The notes beneath the pieces are model-generated. The model searched no databases, had not been told where the DNA came from, and saw only the letters and a program-made list of their open reading frames with translations. Below, in pieces: positions 7,082 to 10,366 of a DNA stretch of 10,366 nucleotides. Origin of the DNA: Gammaproteobacteria bacterium (GTDB taxonomy: Bacteria > Pseudomonadota > Gammaproteobacteria > Eutrophobiales > Eutrophobiaceae); NCBI GenBank assembly GCA_016844485.1, contig JAENIZ010000068.1, positions 1-10,366 of the forward strand. Reading direction: 5' to 3'. A program made the position numbers and the translations under genes. How positions within the stretch are numbered: position 1 is the first letter of the stretch; every line of letters begins with the position of its first letter.

Positions 7082-9112
7082 ATGGATGTATCAGCTATCC
7101 TCGACTCTCTCAACGCAGCACAGCGTGATGTGGTCGCAGCACCCACCGGGAATATCCTGGTGCTGGCCGGCGCCGGCAGCGGCAAGACACGGGTACTGGT
7201 GCATAGAGTCGCCTGGTACATCCAGACCGGACAGGCCACCCCTTACGGCATCATTGCTGTTACCTTCACCAACAGGGCGGCGGCCGAGATGCGTGCACGG
7301 ATTGAGACACTGTTACAGAAACCTATTGGCGGCATGTGGGTGGGGACCTTTCATGGTCTTGCGCATCGCCTGTTACGCGCGCACTGGCAGGAGGCAGGAT
7401 TGCCGCAAAGTTTCCAGATTCTCGACAACGAAGATCAATTTCGCACGGTACGCCGCGTGATCCGTTCGCTGGAGCTGGATGAATCACAGTACCCGCCGCG
7501 CGAGGCGCAATGGTTTATTAACGCGCGCAAGGACGATGGGCTCAGACCTCAGCATATCGATCACGGCGATGAACCGGTCTTGCGCCAGATGACACGCCAC
7601 GTGCTGGTGGATGAATTCCAGGATACCAACGCCCTGCAGTATGCCTGGCTGCGTTTACTCGTTGGCAACAGTGGCTCCCTGTTCGCAGTAGGGGATGACG
7701 ATCAGTCGATCTACAGCTGGAGAGGGGCACGCATGGAGAACATGCAACAGTTCAGCAAGGATTTTGCAGATACACAATTACTCCGGCTGGAACAGAATTA
7801 CCGCTCGACCGCCACGATCCTGAACGCGGCCAATGCGCTGATTGCCAATAACAGCACAAGACTGGGCAAGCAACTCTGGACTGATGGTGATGATGGCGAA
7901 AAGATCAATCTCTATTCTGCATATAACGAACAGGATGAAGCGCGTTATGTCGTAGATCACATATCCGCATGGTACAGCAACAGTAATCACTATAACGATT
8001 GTGCCGTACTCTATCGCGTCAGCGCGCAATCGCGCGTGCTTGAAGAGGCGCTCATGCGTTCCGGAATACCCTTTCGGGTGTATGGTGGTTTCCGTTTCTA
8101 TGAACGGGCCGAAATCAAGGACGCATTGGCCTATTTACGCCTGGCGAAATTTCATGATGACGATGCGTCATTTGAACGCATCATCAATACGCCCCCAAGG
8201 GGGATCGGTGAACGTACAGTGGAAGAACTGCGCACACTTGCCAAACGGGAAAATTGTTCGTTATGGCGTGCGGCCGAACAATTATTACAGGACAAGTTGC
8301 TGAGTGTGCGGGCGTTGGCCGCGCTGGAGAAATTTATCGTGTTGATACGGCAAATGGGACAGTCCAATGAAGGACTGCCACTTGATGAAGTCATAGACAA
8401 TGTTATCAAACAGAGTGGGTTGATTGAGAATTGTCGCAAGGAAAAAGGAGAGCGAGGCCTGGCCCGCATAGAAAATCTGGAAGAGCTGGTCACAGCGGCA
8501 GGTGAATTTGAATCGACAGGCGACGATCAGGAAGAACTTGAACCCTTAGTGGCCTTTCTTGCACATGCATCACTGGAGGCGGGAGAGACACAGGCGGACG
8601 CCTATTCGGATTGTGTGCATTTGATGACCTTGCATTCCGCCAAGGGACTGGAGTTTCCCGATGTGTTTCTCGTCGGTATGGAGGAAGGCCTGTTTCCGCA
8701 TCAGCGCAGTAGCGAGGATCTCGTGCAACTGGAAGAGGAGCGGCGTCTCTGTTATGTGGGTATTACACGCGCCCAACGATCTCTCACCCTAAGCCATGCC
8801 GAACATCGGCGTCTGCACGGTTCTGAATATTATCCGCAACCCTCACGGTTCATCAGGGAGTTACCCGCAGAGGCAATTAACGAGGTCCGTCTGGGTAATA
8901 GCGTGCGACAACCATTGTTCGATCGCAATACGGATGCTGCTGAACAGAGCGGATTTTCATTAGGCCAGCGTGTTATACACGCAAAATTTGGCGAAGGGAT
9001 CATCTTGAATCTGGAGGGGTCCGGTGGTAGTACACGCATACAGGTCAATTTTGAACAGGCAGGGTGCAAATGGTTGGTGGCGGCATATGCAAATCTTGAG
9101 CTTGCCACTTAA
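7082..9112 (+). CDS. uvrD: DNA helicase II (UvrD) with an internal deletion
   Basis: UvrD is a superfamily 1A 3'-5' helicase that removes the incised strand in nucleotide excision and mismatch repair. Motifs seen: Q-type LNAAQRDVV (10-18), Walker A AGAGSGKTR (29-37), Ia VTFTNRAAAEM (60-70), Ic GTFHGLAHRLLR, II VDEFQD (176-181), III GDDDQSIYSWRGA (204-216), IV LEQNYRS (236-242), V LMTLHSAKGLEFP (514-526) and VI EEERRLCYVGITRA (551-564). The C-terminal Tudor-like segment (FSLGQRVIHAKFGEG, KWLVAAYANLE) is complete. Length is 676 against about 720 in E. coli. The whole difference lies between GDEPV (162-166) and HVLVDEFQD, where six residues replace about 49. The missing part includes the conserved GLVDFAELLLRAHE helix that joins subdomain 1B to motif II. 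Reading frame and both ends are otherwise intact. Activity is therefore uncertain. No clear ribosome binding site or LexA box was found before ATG 7082. Confidence 0.95.
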   Translation: MDVSAILDSLNAAQRDVVAAPTGNILVLAGAGSGKTRVLVHRVAWYIQTGQATPYGIIAVTFTNRAAAEMRARIETLLQKPIGGMWVGTFHGLAHRLLRAHWQEAGLPQSFQILDNEDQFRTVRRVIRSLELDESQYPPREAQWFINARKDDGLRPQHIDHGDEPVLRQMTRHVLVDEFQDTNALQYAWLRLLVGNSGSLFAVGDDDQSIYSWRGARMENMQQFSKDFADTQLLRLEQNYRSTATILNAANALIANNSTRLGKQLWTDGDDGEKINLYSAYNEQDEARYVVDHISAWYSNSNHYNDCAVLYRVSAQSRVLEEALMRSGIPFRVYGGFRFYERAEIKDALAYLRLAKFHDDDASFERIINTPPRGIGERTVEELRTLAKRENCSLWRAAEQLLQDKLLSVRALAALEKFIVLIRQMGQSNEGLPLDEVIDNVIKQSGLIENCRKEKGERGLARIENLEELVTAAGEFESTGDDQEELEPLVAFLAHASLEAGETQADAYSDCVHLMTLHSAKGLEFPDVFLVGMEEGLFPHQRSSEDLVQLEEERRLCYVGITRAQRSLTLSHAEHRRLHGSEYYPQPSRFIRELPAEAINEVRLGNSVRQPLFDRNTDAAEQSGFSLGQRVIHAKFGEGIILNLEGSGGSTRIQVNFEQAGCKWLVAAYANLELAT

Positions 9113-9195
9113 ACAATCAGTATAAAAACGTTAATCGATATCATGCGGTATGACAGAAAACTGTTTCCTGCGTGCTTTGGAAAAGTGACATAAAA

Positions 9196-9214
9196 AAAGA
9201 GGCATTGCCTCTTT
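9196..9214 (-). terminator. Intrinsic terminator of the dihaem cytochrome gene
   Basis: An 8-bp perfect stem (AAAGAGGC / GCCTCTTT) with a three-base loop is followed, read on the minus strand, by an unbroken T run (9198-9192). It lies 27 bp past the cytochrome stop codon. On the plus strand the stem is followed by ATTAATTTTT, so it may also stop uvrD transcripts arriving from 9112, less strongly. Confidence 0.8.
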
Positions 9215-9240
9215 ATTAATTTTTAGAATGTATTTGCCGG

Positions 9241-10023
9241 TTACTGGCTATTGGTTACCATATAATCGACAGCTGCCTTGACATCATCATCGCTGAGGTC
9301 AGCACCCCCGCCCCTGGGAAGCATCATCATCCCGCTGGCACCCGTGAATCCCTGAATTGCATGTTGATACAACGTGTCATTGCCTTGTGCAATCCTGGGT
9401 TCCCATGCGGCCTTGTCGCCAAACTGCGGGGTACCGGGAATCCCGGTCCCATGACATGCGATACATAATCCATCATAAATCTTTTTACCTTTATCTCCGG
9501 CACTTTCCACTTCTGCAGCTGCTGCAACTTCGACCGTAGCCTCCGGTTCTTCTTTACTAACTTCTCCTGTCGAAGACTGGCTATTGGTTACGATATAATC
9601 GACAGCCGCCTTGACATCATCATCGCTGAGGTCAGCACCCCCACCCCTGGGAGGCATCATCATCCCGCTATTACCTGTATATCCCTGAATTGCACGTTGA
9701 TACAACGTATCATTGCCTTGTGCAATCCTGGGTTCATGACATGAGATACATAGTCCATCATATACGTCTTTGCCTCCGGCGCCCTCTCCACCCGCTGTAA
9801 CTTCGGTCGCAATTTCCGGTGCTTCTCCAACATCCCCGGCCACACTGACTTCACCCATTGGGGCAGTAATCTCTGCGACAGCTAGCGTCCTGCGTTCCGC
9901 ATCGGCCGCCTCGTCTATGCCAACGATTCGCGCAACCACAATGAAGATAATCATCATCACTGCCAGTAAACCGACGATTAAGGAAAAGTTTCTGAAAAAT
10001 AATTGGTCTTGTTCTTTGCTCAT
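9241..10023 (-). CDS. Membrane-anchored dihaem cytochrome c5-type protein with duplicated haem domain
   Basis: The 260-residue protein has a charged N-terminus (MSKEQDQLFFRNF), one transmembrane anchor (about 13-34) and an Ala/Glu/Val-rich spacer. Haem domain 1 (about 86-149) has CISCH at 92-96 and MMMPPRGGG. A second acidic spacer is followed by haem domain 2 (about 180-260) with CIACH at 187-191 and MMMLPRGGG. Both domains end in LSDDDVKAAVDYxVTNSQ, typical of cytochrome c5, with a Met of the MMM run as likely sixth ligand. Such proteins carry electrons at the periplasmic face, for example to terminal oxidases or reductases. Domain 2 has normal c5 length, but domain 1 lacks 16 residues (GTGIPGTPQFGDKAAW in domain 2) straight after CXXCH. 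ATG 10023 is five bases after GGGGAG; a GTG six bases upstream overlaps that site and is less likely. The gene stands alone with its own promoter and terminator. Confidence 0.93.
   Translation of the reverse strand: MSKEQDQLFFRNFSLIVGLLAVMMIIFIVVARIVGIDEAADAERRTLAVAEITAPMGEVSVAGDVGEAPEIATEVTAGGEGAGGKDVYDGLCISCHEPRIAQGNDTLYQRAIQGYTGNSGMMMPPRGGGADLSDDDVKAAVDYIVTNSQSSTGEVSKEEPEATVEVAAAAEVESAGDKGKKIYDGLCIACHGTGIPGTPQFGDKAAWEPRIAQGNDTLYQHAIQGFTGASGMMMLPRGGGADLSDDDVKAAVDYMVTNSQ
9243..9402. repeat. Copy of an intragenic direct repeat (C-terminal haem domain)
   Basis: This 160-bp segment matches 9576-9735 with 12 mismatches and no gaps by my hand count (about 92%). After a 48-bp segment present only in this copy (9403-9450), the match resumes for 27 bp (9451-9477 with 9736-9762, two mismatches). 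It encodes the domain from CXXCH to VTNSQ, so the dihaem protein arose by internal duplication. Confidence 0.9.
9576..9735. repeat. Copy of an intragenic direct repeat (N-terminal haem domain)
   Basis: This is the partner of 9243-9402, offset by 333 bp. It joins straight to the CXXCH-coding segment (9736-9762) without the 48 bp found in the other copy. The most divergent patch (9667-9680) encodes YTGNSG against FTGASG, while the flanks are nearly identical. Confidence 0.9.
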
Positions 10024-10055
10024 AATCACTCCCCTAAGGCCAACTGGCTCAGCCT

Positions 10056-10085
10056 ATATTAATTTCTCCCCCATGTTTGACGCAA
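10056..10085 (-). promoter_or_regulatory. Candidate sigma-70 promoter of the dihaem cytochrome gene
   Basis: On the minus strand TTGCGT (10085-10080) and TAATAT (10061-10056) are separated by 18 bp. The start would be near 10049, with a leader of about 26 bases ending in GGGGAG and ATG 10023. No FNR-type box is seen next to it, unlike the cytochrome gene at the left. Confidence 0.5.
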
Positions 10086-10159
10086 GTAAATCCATGCCGG
10101 TTAGTCTTTAAATCTTCATATGGACGCAAATCTGACTTAGAGGTACTCTAATTTAATTG

Positions 10160-10177
10160 ATTATTTCTTGAAATAAT
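10160..10177. repeat. AT-rich palindrome next to the tRNA-like segment
   Basis: ATTATTTC-TT-GAAATAAT is a perfect 8-bp inverted repeat with a two-base centre, ending exactly where the tRNA-like sequence begins. It could be an operator or overlap a -10 region (AAATAAT) for rightward transcription. It also lies about 75 bp upstream of the cytochrome -35 on the other strand. The role is unknown. Confidence 0.45.
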
Positions 10178-10192
10178 GCGCCCGTAGCTCAG
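10178..10192 (+). pseudogene. 5' fragment of a tRNA-Arg(CCG)-like gene
   Basis: GCGCCCGTAGCTCAG equals, from memory, bases 1-15 of E. coli tRNA-Arg(CCG) (acceptor strand, U8, G10, A14 and G15 in place). After base 15 the sequence leaves the tRNA (GCGAACCGG instead of CTGGATAGAGC), and no matching 3' acceptor strand (CGGGCGC) occurs downstream, so this is not a functional tRNA. Its first 11 bases recur at the right edge (10356-10366). It may be a tRNA remnant left by deletion or recombination, or a chance match. Confidence 0.45.
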
Positions 10193-10242
10193 GCGAACCG
10201 GAAAAAGGAAAAGACACTTAACGTGTCTTTTCCCCGGTGAGC
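10187..10242 (+). other. Long composite hairpin, terminator-like or structured RNA
   Basis: An 11-bp perfect stem GGAAAAGACAC / GTGTCTTTTCC (10207-10217, 10223-10233) has loop TTAAC. Below an AAAAA bulge the stem continues with CCGG/CCGG (10198-10201, 10234-10237) and, past a six-base bulge, GCTCA/TGAGC (10187-10191, 10238-10242). The structure therefore totals 20 bp. There is no T run after the base, so it is not a standard intrinsic terminator; the A/T-rich stem alone could still slow polymerase. Two further stem-loops follow: 10245-10264 (CTTGGAC/GTTCAAG) and 10270-10306 (GTCACTTAGC/GCTTAGTGAC, one mismatch). Confidence 0.5.
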
Positions 10243-10267
10243 GGCTTGGACAGGGAGGTTCAAGACC

Positions 10268-10318
10268 GTGTCACTTAGCGAGGGATGGATAGCCGAGCTT
10301 AGTGACCAAGGTTGCTAA
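10268..10318 (+). CDS. Possible 16-residue peptide with a good ribosome binding site
   Basis: GTG 10268 opens MSLSEGWIAELSDQGC and a TAA stop. AGGGAGG (10252-10258) lies nine bases upstream, the best Shine-Dalgarno match in this stretch. The coding part overlaps the stem-loop 10270-10306. No family is recognised, and such short frames arise by chance, so this is only a candidate leader peptide. Confidence 0.2.
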   Translation: MSLSEGWIAELSDQGC

Positions 10319-10333
10319 TGCACGAAAACAAGG

Positions 10334-10366
10334 ATGACAATAAAGTTTAACGAAGGCGCCCGTAGC
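10334..10366 (+). CDS. Possible gene start running off the right edge
   Basis: ATG 10334 opens MTIKFNEGARS and stays open to the last base. There is no well-spaced ribosome binding site (AAGG touches the ATG), and the last 11 bases coincide with the tRNA-like repeat, which argues for RNA rather than protein. The call is weak. Confidence 0.15.
   Translation, partial: MTIKFNEGARS
10356..10366 (+). tRNA. Possible 5' end of a tRNA-Arg(CCG) gene cut by the window edge
   Basis: GCGCCCGTAGC at the last 11 bases repeats the start of the fragment at 10178 and equals bases 1-11 of tRNA-Arg(CCG). Only the sequence beyond the window can show whether a full tRNA follows. An 11-base match alone is weak evidence. 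Confidence 0.3.

Noticed and set aside
6985..7239. 85-codon N-terminal extension of PmbA
   Set aside because: It is antisense to the start of uvrD, has low-complexity composition, and would make PmbA far longer than its family.
7542..9108. Several antisense frames of 60-113 codons within uvrD
   Set aside because: They are shadows of the GC-rich helicase coding frame, without ribosome binding sites or family features.
10270..10306. Retron msr-like element (CTTAGCGAG near an inverted repeat)
   Set aside because: No reverse transcriptase is in the window, the inverted repeat is adjacent rather than enclosing an msr-msd, and the resemblance to a known msr covers only a few bases.
10345..10351. 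GTTTAAC resembling an integron attC core (RYYYAAC)
   Set aside because: No paired GTTRRRY core, no inner L boxes and no integron integrase are visible; a 7-base match is expected by chance.

Overview
The window looks like chromosomal DNA from a gammaproteobacterium with respiratory metabolism. This is an inference. UvrD and PmbA read closely like the E. coli proteins from memory, there is a membrane-anchored c5-type cytochrome, a 15-nt stretch equals the 5' end of gammaproteobacterial tRNA-Arg(CCG), and an FNR/DNR-type box (TTGAT-N4-ATCAA) sits before a cytochrome gene. No phage, plasmid, CRISPR or complete insertion sequence was seen.

Left block (1-4457, all minus strand). A gene start runs off the left edge (ATG at 19) behind a near-consensus FNR-like box. 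Next come a decayed fragment resembling the start of a secreted dienelactone hydrolase and a periplasmic haem protein of the ethylbenzene-dehydrogenase-related type. The haem protein gene is split by a one-base frameshift and is preceded by a perfect FNR/DNR box with a correctly spaced -10. Upstream of these lie a stand-alone receiver-domain protein without its phospho-accepting Asp and a 736-residue hybrid sensor kinase (4 TM, PAS, PAS, HisKA, HATPase, receiver).

Middle (4458-5640). A 326-bp divergent intergenic region separates the kinase from an OmpR/PhoB-type response regulator with all active-site residues intact. Kinase, regulator and degenerate receiver probably form one signalling module, possibly controlling the adjacent cytochrome genes; that link rests on position only. 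The regulator gene converges on pmbA, and between them is a perfect 26-bp inverted repeat of REP/MITE type that may also terminate transcription from both sides.

Right block (5641-10366). pmbA (TldE, the non-zinc partner of the TldD/TldE protease) is divergent from uvrD (helicase II). This uvrD has all helicase motifs but lacks about 43 residues just before the DEFQD box. A terminator separates it from a minus-strand, membrane-anchored dihaem cytochrome whose two haem domains come from an internal duplication (160 bp at about 92% identity). The first domain has lost exactly 16 codons after its CXXCH. The last 190 bases hold no clear gene. They carry a tRNA-Arg 5'-end sequence, a long hairpin, two further stem-loops and, at the very edge, a second copy of the first 11 bases of the tRNA-like sequence, 178 bp from the first.

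The most unusual points are the degenerate receiver beside a complete two-component pair, the asymmetric duplicated cytochrome, the shortened UvrD and the structured, repeat-bounded right edge. Several lesions (a frameshift, two clean in-frame deletions, a gene remnant) lie in one 10-kb stretch, so some could be assembly errors.
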